From an uncultured Devosia sp. (GTDB taxonomy: Bacteria; Pseudomonadota; Alphaproteobacteria; Rhizobiales; Devosiaceae), in NCBI RefSeq assembly GCF_946479885.1, contig NZ_CAMLHM010000082.1:1-12270 (forward strand): DNA of 12,270 nt, in the 5' to 3' direction. Positions 1-5,552 of the stretch are shown here, in pieces; positions within the stretch are counted from its first letter, which is position 1; the number at the start of each line of letters is the position of its first letter. The notes beneath the pieces were generated by a model. That model was not told the DNA's origin. It made no database searches and was given only the letters and a program-made list of their open reading frames with translations. A program made the position numbers and the translations under genes.

Positions 1-412
1 GCTCGACCACTTCCATGTTGAGCACCATGTCGTATTTTTTGCCCGTCGCGGCCAGCGCCTCGCTCGATGTGGCCTGGTAGTCGACGGCAAGGCCCGACTT
101 TTCGGCATGGAGGCGCGCGATGGCGATGTTGCGCTCGGCAGCGTCGATGCCGGTGACATCAGCGCCGAGACGGGCCAGGGGCTCGCAGAGCAGCCCGCCA
201 CCGCAGCCGACATCGAGAATGGTCAAGCCCTCGAAGGGGCGCATGGCAGAGCCGTCGCGACCGAAATGGGCCAGCAGGTGTTCGCGGATATAGCCCAGCC
301 GCACCGGATTGAACTTGTGCAGCGGCTTGAACTTGCCCGTCGGATCCCACCATTCTTCGGCCATCGCGGTGAATTTGGCGATTTCGGCGTCGTTGATGGT
401 GGTTTCGGTCAT
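1..412 (-). CDS. ubiG: UbiG, ubiquinone biosynthesis O-methyltransferase (N-terminal part, runs off the window)
   Basis: SAM-dependent methyltransferase that carries out both O-methylation steps of ubiquinone synthesis, probably at the inner face of the cytoplasmic membrane. The window holds 137 codons, a little over half of the usual length of about 245-250 residues. The reading starts [20 protein letters not shown], followed by [19 protein letters not shown], the usual UbiG N-terminus. SAM-binding motif I is LDVGCGGG (residues 66-73), and the acidic end of the second strand is GADVTGID (83-90). The ATG (412-410 on the minus strand) has a GGAG Shine-Dalgarno about 7 nt upstream. The missing 3' part lies left of base 1. 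In Hyphomicrobiales ubiG is commonly divergent from lysC; here about 6.9 kb separates them. Identification is firm; only the C-terminus is unseen. Confidence 0.96.
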   Translation of the reverse strand, partial: MTETTINDAEIAKFTAMAEEWWDPTGKFKPLHKFNPVRLGYIREHLLAHFGRDGSAMRPFEGLTILDVGCGGGLLCEPLARLGADVTGIDAAERNIAIARLHAEKSGLAVDYQATSSEALAATGKKYDMVLNMEVVE

Positions 413-524
413 GGCGCAGCTCCGTTTGCCCGGCATATGAAACCGCTGCCATGGCCGAGGCAAGGCGCGGGTGGTCGCAGGGACGAGATGGGCATGCGGA
501 AACGCCGCGAGGCCATCTGGCGTC

Positions 525-582
525 GCGGGGCCCCGGGGGGAGCAGAGCGCCCGGGGGGGGGAGCGCAAGAGCGCCCCGGGGG
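525..582 (+). repeat. G-run cluster with imperfect ~24-nt units; possible G-quadruplex
   Basis: Four G tracts occur on the + strand: 527-530 (4), 535-540 (6), 553-561 (9) and 578-582 (5). They sit in partly repeated units of the form GCGC-CC(C)-G(5-9), starting at about 525, 547 and 571, so with a period of roughly 22-24 nt. Four tracts of four or more guanines in 56 nt meet the usual pattern for a G-quadruplex, although some of the loops are long. The run of nine G is a likely length-variable site and also a likely sequencing-error site. It lies roughly 110-170 bp upstream of the ubiG start, on the template side for ubiG. Confidence 0.5.
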
Positions 583-592
583 ATACACGGTA

Positions 593-662
593 TGAAGCGG
601 CTTTCGCCCCGAGGGCTAGAAGCCCCCTGATTGGTTGGTTTGAAGAGGCGAAAGCCGCTTCA
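593..662. repeat. 16-bp perfect inverted repeat with a nested hairpin
   Basis: Bases 593-608 (TGAAGCGGCTTTCGCC) are exactly complementary to 647-662, with 38 nt between. The interior contains a smaller stem, GGGCT (613-617) with AGCCC (621-625), around a 3-nt loop. No U-run follows the right arm, so it does not look like a simple intrinsic terminator, and no gene ends just before it. It could be a dispersed palindromic element or a structured transcript region. The pairing is directly visible; the role is unknown. Confidence 0.6.
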
Positions 663-931
663 CACGAGCTGGTATTCCTGCGCATGCATCGAGCGGCCCC
701 CTTTTGGGGTTGGCGCTGCAAGTTCGACGGCTAAGCCCGGTCGTCCGGCTCCCCCCGCTTTCACCCGCCGCCTGACCGGTGGTCAGCATCCACGCATCGG
801 CCCAGGCGACCCCGAGCAGCCAGTCCCCCCGCCCGGTGCTTCGTCGGCACCGCGTGACTGGCGGGGATGGCGCTATGATACCGGGGATAAAACCTGCGGG
901 GATAAGTTTTTCGGCAGGCCGCGTCGAACCC

Positions 932-975
932 TTGCCTTTCTCGCTCATCCGTTATACTGAACTATATGGTTCAGT
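932..975 (+). promoter_or_regulatory. Promoter and probable ArsR-type operator at the arsR-like start codon
   Basis: A good -10 hexamer, TATACT, lies at 953-958. A weaker -35, TTGCCT, lies at 932-937, with a short 15-bp spacer. The expected transcription start is about 965-966, which is the ATG itself, and no Shine-Dalgarno precedes it, so the message is probably leaderless. Overlapping the start is a perfect 7-bp inverted repeat, ACTGAAC-TATATG-GTTCAGT (956-975). ArsR-family repressors typically bind such repeats over their own promoter. Binding of the protein here would block both RNA polymerase and the start site. Autoregulation is inferred. Confidence 0.6.
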
Positions 976-1319
976 TTCAGCCGGCCCGCTCCGATACCGC
1001 CTTCGCCGCGCTTTCCGATGCCACACGCCGTGGCGTGCTGGAGCAGCTCGGGCGCTCCGACGCCTCGATCACCGACCTGGCCGAGTCGTTCCACATGACC
1101 CTGACGGGCATGAAGAAGCACATCACGGTGCTCGAGCAGGCCGGGCTGGTCACGACCGAGAAGGTGGGGCGCGTGCGCACCTGCCGGCTCGGCATGAGCC
1201 GCCTCGAGCAGGAGGCGGAATGGATCGAACGCTACCGCCAGCTGTGGGATGCCAGGTTCGACAAGCTCGACAAGGTCATCCAAGACCTCAAACGCAAGGA
1301 GAAGAATGATGGACAATAG
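966..1319 (+). CDS. ArsR/SmtB-family winged-helix transcriptional regulator
   Basis: A 117-residue DNA-binding protein of usual length for the family. It begins with the ArsR-like helix FAALSDATRRGVLEQL (residues 13-28). The helix-turn-helix ITDLAESFHMTLTGMKKHITVLEQAGL follows at about 35-61, and the beta-wing LVTTEKVGRVRTCRL at 61-75. The C-terminus is a charged helix that probably dimerises. It has a single cysteine (Cys73) and no CxC or equivalent metal motif, so classical arsenic/cadmium sensing is unlikely. It resembles the subgroup encoded beside AHSA1/SRPBCC proteins. It overlaps the next gene by 11 nt, which implies co-transcription and translational coupling. The start is fixed by the promoter geometry and by the family N-terminus. 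The ligand cannot be read from the sequence. Confidence 0.92.
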   Translation: MVQFQPARSDTAFAALSDATRRGVLEQLGRSDASITDLAESFHMTLTGMKKHITVLEQAGLVTTEKVGRVRTCRLGMSRLEQEAEWIERYRQLWDARFDKLDKVIQDLKRKEKNDGQ

Positions 1320-1818
1320 GCAGGAGGCCGGCTTGATCGTGTCCGATCGCGGCACCACGGTGAAGCGTACATCCGACCGTCAGGTGACGGTGACGCGCAT
1401 TTTCGATGCCCCGCCCCGCATCGTGTTCGAGGCCTGGAGCAATGCCGAGCTCTTCGCGCAATGGTGGGCGCCTGCATCCATCGGCGTCCCGCTGCGCGCC
1501 TGCGAAATGGATGTGCGCACCGGCGGCACCTATCGCCTCGAATTCGGCAAGGACGCCGAAAACACCTGGGCTTTCTTCGGCAAATATCTCGAAGTCGTGC
1601 CGCCCTCGCGCATCGTCTGGACCAATGAGGAGGGCGAGAACGAAGCCATCTCCACGGTGACGTTCGTGGAACAGAACGGCAAGACGCTGCTGACCTTCAC
1701 CGAGGTTCATCCCAGCAAGGAAGCGCTGGATGAATCGCTGGGCGGCATGGAGGGCACGCCGGAGCAGTTTGCGCAGTTGGACGAGGTGCTGGCCAGGCTC
1801 AAGACCACAGGCGGGTGA
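1309..1818 (+). CDS. SRPBCC / AHSA1-domain protein (START-like ligand-binding fold)
   Basis: A 169-residue protein of the AHSA1-like group (COG3832 type), soluble and probably cytoplasmic. Typical features are VTVTRIFDAPPRIVFEAWSN (26-45), where the first strand and helix of the fold lie, then ELFAQWWAP (47-55), the strand GGTYRLEF (72-79), and a C-terminal helix containing EQFAQLDEVLARL (152-164). Two adjacent ATGs (1306 and 1309) are possible. I chose 1309 because AAGGAG at 1296-1301 then sits 7 nt away rather than 4. The paired upstream repressor suggests it is made when an unidentified small hydrophobic or metabolite ligand relieves repression. The family fold is clear. The exact function is not known, and it could be a ligand carrier or an enzyme-like protein. 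Confidence 0.88.
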   Translation: MDNRQEAGLIVSDRGTTVKRTSDRQVTVTRIFDAPPRIVFEAWSNAELFAQWWAPASIGVPLRACEMDVRTGGTYRLEFGKDAENTWAFFGKYLEVVPPSRIVWTNEEGENEAISTVTFVEQNGKTLLTFTEVHPSKEALDESLGGMEGTPEQFAQLDEVLARLKTTGG

Positions 1819-1925
1819 GCTATGGCGTGCACAGTTCGAGACGGCCGCAGTCGACACGCCAGCAGTGGATTAACGGGATTTTCAGCCTGATCATTAATAG
1901 TCAGGGCGGAATTTGACCTCTTTGA
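1819..1925 (+). other. Gap upstream of the chemoreceptor gene with a weak promoter candidate
   Basis: 107 bp without a gene. TTAACG (1870-1875) and TTAATA (1894-1899), 18 bp apart, form a poor sigma70-like promoter. A short inverted repeat CCTGA-N10-TCAGG (1886-1905) encloses the AT-rich -10 candidate and could be an operator. This region is less GC-rich than its surroundings, as promoters here tend to be. Evidence is weak. Confidence 0.3.
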
Positions 1926-4331
1926 GTGACCGACCTCGTGGCCCACCTGTCCAAGACTATCTCCGGCAAACTTGTTCTCGTTTCCGGCCTTTCGATTGCG
2001 GCGGTTCTGATCGCCTATACGGCGCTCAATGTCTGGTCGGCCAAGAATCGCACGGAAAGCCAGGTGATGACGCTGGCGACCGAAACGGCGGCAAACGTGG
2101 CCAATCAGGTGGCGGTCAAGCTGTCGGTGGCGACCTCGGCCGGTAGCGCCCTGGCGGGCACCATTGCGGGCTACGAAACCGATGGGGCAAAGACGCGCAG
2201 CGACGTGATCGCGCTGCTGCGCCAGGTGGCCCCGCAATATGACTTCGTGTTCGGCTCCTGGATGATGGAATTGCCCGATGCCGACGCACCCAGGCTGCTG
2301 ACTGGCGCCGAGGGCGCCAATGCCGAGGGGGTATTCACCGCCTATTGGACCAAGAATGACGCCGGGGAGATGGAGTTCTCGACCTGGTCGATCAAGCCTG
2401 ACTCCGAATATTACCTCGCTCCGGTGGCAGCCAAGCAGGGGATCATCACCGCGCCCTATCTGTCGAACGAGCTGGAATTGCTGACCTCGGTCGCTGTTCC
2501 GGTGATGGTGGACCAGCAGATCGTCGGCGTTGCCGGCGTCGATATCAAGCTGAGCGATCTGACTGCGCTGCTGGCCGAGATGCGTCCGTTCGATGCCGGT
2601 CGGGTGATGTTGATCGCCAATAACGGCAACTGGCTGGCGCATCCGGAGGCGGACAAGCTCATCACCCCCTATGCCGATCCCGGTGCCGATCTGGTGACTG
2701 AGGCGCTGGCCGACGGCAAGATGCGGGTGATCAATGACATGCCGGATGGCTCGGTGCGGCTCATCTACCCGTTTACCGCGCCGGGCATGAACAGGACCTG
2801 GGCGGCCGTGCTCGATATTCCGGCCTCGGTATTTCAGAACCCGGTATGGGAACAGATTCAGGTGGCCGTCATCGGCGGCCTTGTCATCCTGCTGGTCAGC
2901 CTGAGCGTGATCCTCTTCACCTCGCTTGCCATCGTCCGCCGGCCCATTGCCCGCCTGTCCCACACCATGGAGCAGCTGTCGAAGGGCAAGCTGGATGTGA
3001 GCGTGCGCGATACCGAGCGCCGCGACGAAATGGGCGCCATGGCCCGAACCGTCGAGGTGTTCCGGGAAAATGCCATCAAGGTGCAGGACATGAGCCAGGC
3101 CGAGGCCGTGCGAATCGTGGCGGACGAGGACGCCCGCCGCAAGATGATGGGCGAGCTGCAGCAAGCCTTCGGCAATGTTGTCGACGCTGCCATTGCCGGC
3201 GACTTCTCAAGGCGCGTCAACACCGAATTCCCCGATGCCGAGCTCAATGCGCTGGCCGGCTCGGTCAACGCGCTGGTGGATACGGTGGACCGTGGCCTGG
3301 AGGAAACGGGCCAGGTGCTGGCGTCGCTGGCAGAAACCGACCTGACCCATCGGGTCAATGGCACCTATCAGGGCGCCTTTGCCAAGCTCAAGGACGACAC
3401 CAATGCGGTCGCCGAAAAGCTGACCGACATTGTGGGCCAGTTGCGCCAGACCTCGCGCGGCGTGCGCTCGGCGACGCGAGAAATCCTGGCAGGTGCGAAC
3501 GATCTTTCCGAACGCACCACCAAGCAGGCCGCGACGATCGAGGAAACTTCGGCGACCATGGAGCAACTGGCGGCCACTGTATTGGCCAATGCCAAGAAGG
3601 CCGAAGCGGCAAGTGGCAAGTCTCAGACCGTGTCGCAAACCGCCGAGCAGGGCGGAGCGGTGATGCGCCAGGCAACGGACGCCATGGAGAGGATCACCAG
3701 TTCCTCGGGCAAGATTTCCAACATTATTGGCCTCATCGACGACATCGCCTTCCAGACCAACCTCTTGGCGCTCAACGCTTCGGTGGAGGCAGCCCGGGCG
3801 GGCGATGCCGGCAAGGGCTTTGCCGTGGTGGCCGTGGAAGTGCGGCGCCTGGCGCAGTCGGCGGCCAGCGCTTCTGCGGACGTCAAGGCGCTGATCGAAC
3901 AGAGCGCCAGCGAAGTCTCGGGCGGCTCCAAGCTGGTGGCCGATGCGGCCAACAAGCTCGAAGCCATCCTGGCCGGCATTCGCGAGAATAGCCTCGTCAT
4001 GGAAGGCATTGCGCGCGACAGCAAGGAGCAGGCCTCCTCGATCGAGGAGGTCAATGTGGCGGTGCGCCAGATGGACGAAATGACCCAGCACAATGCTGCC
4101 TTGGTGGAAGAAACCAATGCGGCGATTGAGCAGACCGAGGGGCAGGCGTCCGAACTGGACCGGATCGTCGATATCTTCAGGCTCGACGATGGTCGCGCCA
4201 TCGCAAGGCAGCCTGCGCTCCAGGAGCAGCGCGTCGTCGCCAAGGGCCAGCAGGACCGGGTCGCGCAGGCGGCGAGGGCCTATATCACGCACGGCAACGC
4301 GGCGGTGGCAACGGACTGGAACGAGTTCTAG
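1926..4331 (+). CDS. Methyl-accepting chemotaxis protein (dCache-like periplasmic sensor, HAMP, signalling domain)
   Basis: An 801-residue transmembrane chemoreceptor. Order of parts: a short cytoplasmic tip; TM1 (about 15-37); a periplasmic ligand domain of about 270 residues that looks like dCache ([13 protein letters not shown], then [19 protein letters not shown]); TM2 (about 313-336); HAMP (about 337-388); a second HAMP-like segment (GDFSRRV and following, about 411-505); and the MA signalling hairpin. The conserved tip runs through [19 protein letters not shown] and then [16 protein letters not shown], about residues 600-637. Candidate methylation Glu pairs fitting the small-x-x-E-E-x-x-small pattern are 539/540, 707/708 and 728/729. 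The protein ends DWNEF, a CheR/CheB tether-type pentapeptide. The start is uncertain: GTG 1926 lies directly after an in-frame stop, GTG 1938 is an alternative, and neither has a strong Shine-Dalgarno. No che genes are nearby. The ligand is unknown. Confidence 0.95.
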   Translation: MTDLVAHLSKTISGKLVLVSGLSIAAVLIAYTALNVWSAKNRTESQVMTLATETAANVANQVAVKLSVATSAGSALAGTIAGYETDGAKTRSDVIALLRQVAPQYDFVFGSWMMELPDADAPRLLTGAEGANAEGVFTAYWTKNDAGEMEFSTWSIKPDSEYYLAPVAAKQGIITAPYLSNELELLTSVAVPVMVDQQIVGVAGVDIKLSDLTALLAEMRPFDAGRVMLIANNGNWLAHPEADKLITPYADPGADLVTEALADGKMRVINDMPDGSVRLIYPFTAPGMNRTWAAVLDIPASVFQNPVWEQIQVAVIGGLVILLVSLSVILFTSLAIVRRPIARLSHTMEQLSKGKLDVSVRDTERRDEMGAMARTVEVFRENAIKVQDMSQAEAVRIVADEDARRKMMGELQQAFGNVVDAAIAGDFSRRVNTEFPDAELNALAGSVNALVDTVDRGLEETGQVLASLAETDLTHRVNGTYQGAFAKLKDDTNAVAEKLTDIVGQLRQTSRGVRSATREILAGANDLSERTTKQAATIEETSATMEQLAATVLANAKKAEAASGKSQTVSQTAEQGGAVMRQATDAMERITSSSGKISNIIGLIDDIAFQTNLLALNASVEAARAGDAGKGFAVVAVEVRRLAQSAASASADVKALIEQSASEVSGGSKLVADAANKLEAILAGIRENSLVMEGIARDSKEQASSIEEVNVAVRQMDEMTQHNAALVEETNAAIEQTEGQASELDRIVDIFRLDDGRAIARQPALQEQRVVAKGQQDRVAQAARAYITHGNAAVATDWNEF

Positions 4332-4358
4332 CCCGTCGATGCGCGAATGCGCCTGAAC

Positions 4359-4388
4359 GGCCGCAACTGCTCCAAGGGGGTGGCGGCC
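4359..4388. terminator. Weak inverted repeat in the convergent gap after the chemoreceptor
   Basis: GGCCGC (4359-4364) pairs with GCGGCC (4383-4388) across an 18-nt loop, in the 156-bp gap where the chemoreceptor gene and the ChaC-like gene converge. No T-run follows on either strand. The position suits a terminator, but the structure is weak. Nothing else in 4332-4487 is recognisable apart from two copies of ACTTGGCG about 20 bp apart. Confidence 0.2.
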
Positions 4389-4487
4389 ACGGCAGCACAC
4401 TTGGCGCAATCTGCAACCAACTTGGCGGGATCCGGCAGCGGGGTGCAACGGCGGACAAGGCGATACTGCTGGCGACGCCCATGGCGG

Positions 4488-5240
4488 TCATTGCCGTACC
4501 GTTGCCTGATGGCGGCCTGAGTCCTTCTCCGCCTGGGCGCGAATCCGACCTGGAAAGGCCAGCTCAATACGCTCGGCGATCATTTCCTGCATCCGCCACA
4601 TCCGGTCGTCGCAAAGGCCCAACTGCTCCAGATGCAGTACTGTCAGGTAGACGTACTGAGCCATCGAGCCCACCATCCCGACCGATCGGGCCAGGGCGTC
4701 GGCAATTGTCTCGTCGGAGAGATGTCCCGCGTATCCCAAGCCCTTTCCTGGGTGCGTGAACGCGAAGGCACGCACCACTCCCAGGGACGTTGCGACTGTC
4801 AGCCACCGGGGTGGAAAAGGGGGTTCCTTGCGGAGGAGGCCCTCGATGTTGGCGGCCAGACCCTGGCGTGGGAGCCGATAGACCATGCCTTTGCATTGCC
4901 CTCCTCGATCGAGGGACAGCGTGTATCCGGGTGCGTCGGGGCTGCCCCGGAACCGAGTGTCGGGTCCGAGGCAGAAGTCGCGATGCCAGCCGCGCACCAG
5001 ACCCGGGCGTTCCTCGACGTGGGTGAAGCGCTTGTTCCAGATGAGTGAGCCGCAGGCAAAGAGCCATATCTCTCCGTCCGGGGGCACCGCGTCGATCAGG
5101 GCTGCGGTGGTCGCAGAGTAGTAGCTGTCGGGCCGCTCCTCTTCGCCATCCAGCCACATGGGACCCGGGTCGTCGATGCGGGCGGGCAAGAGAGCCACAT
5201 GGGCTTCGGTCAACCGCATTTTCCGATTCTTCTGCGTCAT
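4488..5240 (-). CDS. ChaC-like gamma-glutamylcyclotransferase
   Basis: A 250-residue cytoplasmic protein of the ChaC/GGCT fold, whose members cut gamma-glutamyl peptides, notably glutathione, releasing 5-oxoproline. Family signatures are IWLFACGSLIWN (58-69, the substrate loop), GWHRDFCL (84-91), KGMVYRLP (117-124), LLRKEPPFPPRW (135-146, with Glu139 at the expected catalytic position) and GSMAQYV (191-197). The usual YGSL motif reads CGSL, with Cys63 replacing the conserved Tyr; TGC is clear in the sequence. An N-terminal extension of about 50 residues precedes the domain. The start ATG (5240) has GAGG 7 nt upstream; Met8 is an alternative. It lies 9 nt after the stop of the small membrane protein gene, so the two form an operon. 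Assignment to the family is strong; glutathione as substrate is inferred. Confidence 0.9.
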   Translation of the reverse strand: MTQKNRKMRLTEAHVALLPARIDDPGPMWLDGEEERPDSYYSATTAALIDAVPPDGEIWLFACGSLIWNKRFTHVEERPGLVRGWHRDFCLGPDTRFRGSPDAPGYTLSLDRGGQCKGMVYRLPRQGLAANIEGLLRKEPPFPPRWLTVATSLGVVRAFAFTHPGKGLGYAGHLSDETIADALARSVGMVGSMAQYVYLTVLHLEQLGLCDDRMWRMQEMIAERIELAFPGRIRAQAEKDSGRHQATVRQ

Positions 5241-5249
5241 TTCCGGACC

Positions 5250-5435
5250 TCAACTCAGAGCGTGGATGGCGGCCACGATCACCAAAAGGGCGACGCTGGT
5301 GAGGAGCAGCCAGTTGACGATGGTCGGGACAGGAAGGGGATCGTAGCCCCGACCGCCTTCGCGCCGATCCACGGACGGCAAGTCTTCCAGAGCAGCGGCA
5401 TAGGCGTCGTGATAGTGCTCGTGGTAGAAGTACAT
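5250..5435 (-). CDS. Small single-pass membrane protein, 61 residues, uncharacterised
   Basis: A short gene that starts with ATG at 5435, preceded by a strong purine-rich Shine-Dalgarno (GAGGGGAG, 8 nt from the ATG). The N-terminal half is polar and begins MYFYHEHYHD, rich in His and Tyr. It is followed by an acidic/basic linker and a C-terminal hydrophobic helix, IVNWLLLTSVALLVIVAAI (39-57), ending HALS. This is a tail-anchored-like layout with no signal peptide. It is the first gene of a two-gene operon with the ChaC-like enzyme (9-nt gap) and is divergent from the winged-helix regulator. I do not recognise the family. A longer in-frame reading upstream exists but would overlap the divergent gene and has no better ribosome site. 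Confidence 0.75.
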   Translation of the reverse strand: MYFYHEHYHDAYAAALEDLPSVDRREGGRGYDPLPVPTIVNWLLLTSVALLVIVAAIHALS

Positions 5436-5503
5436 GTGTCCAATCTCCCCTCGCTGGATCGATGGGAGTGTTGCCCGGACGCGGGCCGGAGTATTGAACC
5501 CGT

Positions 5504-5530
5504 GCCGAAATCTCGCCGAATAGTTCCGAA
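5504..5530 (+). promoter_or_regulatory. Three helically phased CCGAA repeats in the divergent promoter region
   Basis: GCCGAA at 5504-5509, GCCGAA at 5515-5520 and TCCGAA at 5525-5530 are spaced 11 and 10 bp apart, placing them on one face of the helix. They lie 22-48 bp before the GTG of a regulator with an OmpR/PhoB-type winged helix. Members of that class commonly bind tandem direct repeats at 10-11 bp spacing. The site could serve the regulator's own gene and the divergent membrane protein/ChaC-like operon. The repeats are seen; the binding partner is inferred. Confidence 0.45.
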
Positions 5531-5552
5531 GCCGTTGTGAAGCGGGGCAAAT

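Larger units (their letters stand above)
413..952. other. Long non-coding interval between ubiG and the arsR-like gene
   Basis: About 540 bp without a convincing gene. Open frames exist on both strands, but their translations are arginine/proline/glycine-rich, lack recognisable domains and have no good ribosome binding site. Visible content, left to right: the presumed ubiG promoter region, not resolved; a G-run cluster (525-582); a 16-bp inverted repeat (593-608/647-662); a small CCCC-TTTT-GGGG hairpin (698-709); a short palindrome CTGACC-GGT-GGTCAG (772-786); and three copies of CGGGGAT (862, 882, 898). The part around 590-735 resembles intergenic repeat DNA I associate with this bacterial order, but that is recollection and not shown here. 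Confidence 0.6.

Noticed and set aside
697..735. A stretch with GTTCGA reminiscent of a tRNA T-loop
   Set aside because: No matching acceptor, D or anticodon stems can be built around it.
616..948. 110-residue open frame on the minus strand in the first large gap
   Set aside because: Low-complexity Arg/Gly/Ser/Pro composition, no domain and no ribosome site; it reads through an inverted repeat. More likely non-coding repeat DNA.
1707..3164. 485-residue minus-strand frame antisense to the chemoreceptor
   Set aside because: His/Gly/Arg-rich antisense shadow of a GC-rich coding gene; the + strand frame has full family motifs.
4328..4567. 79-residue minus-strand frame running past the end of the ChaC-like gene
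   Set aside because: It overlaps the 3' end of the ChaC-like gene out of frame and has no start signal or recognisable domain.
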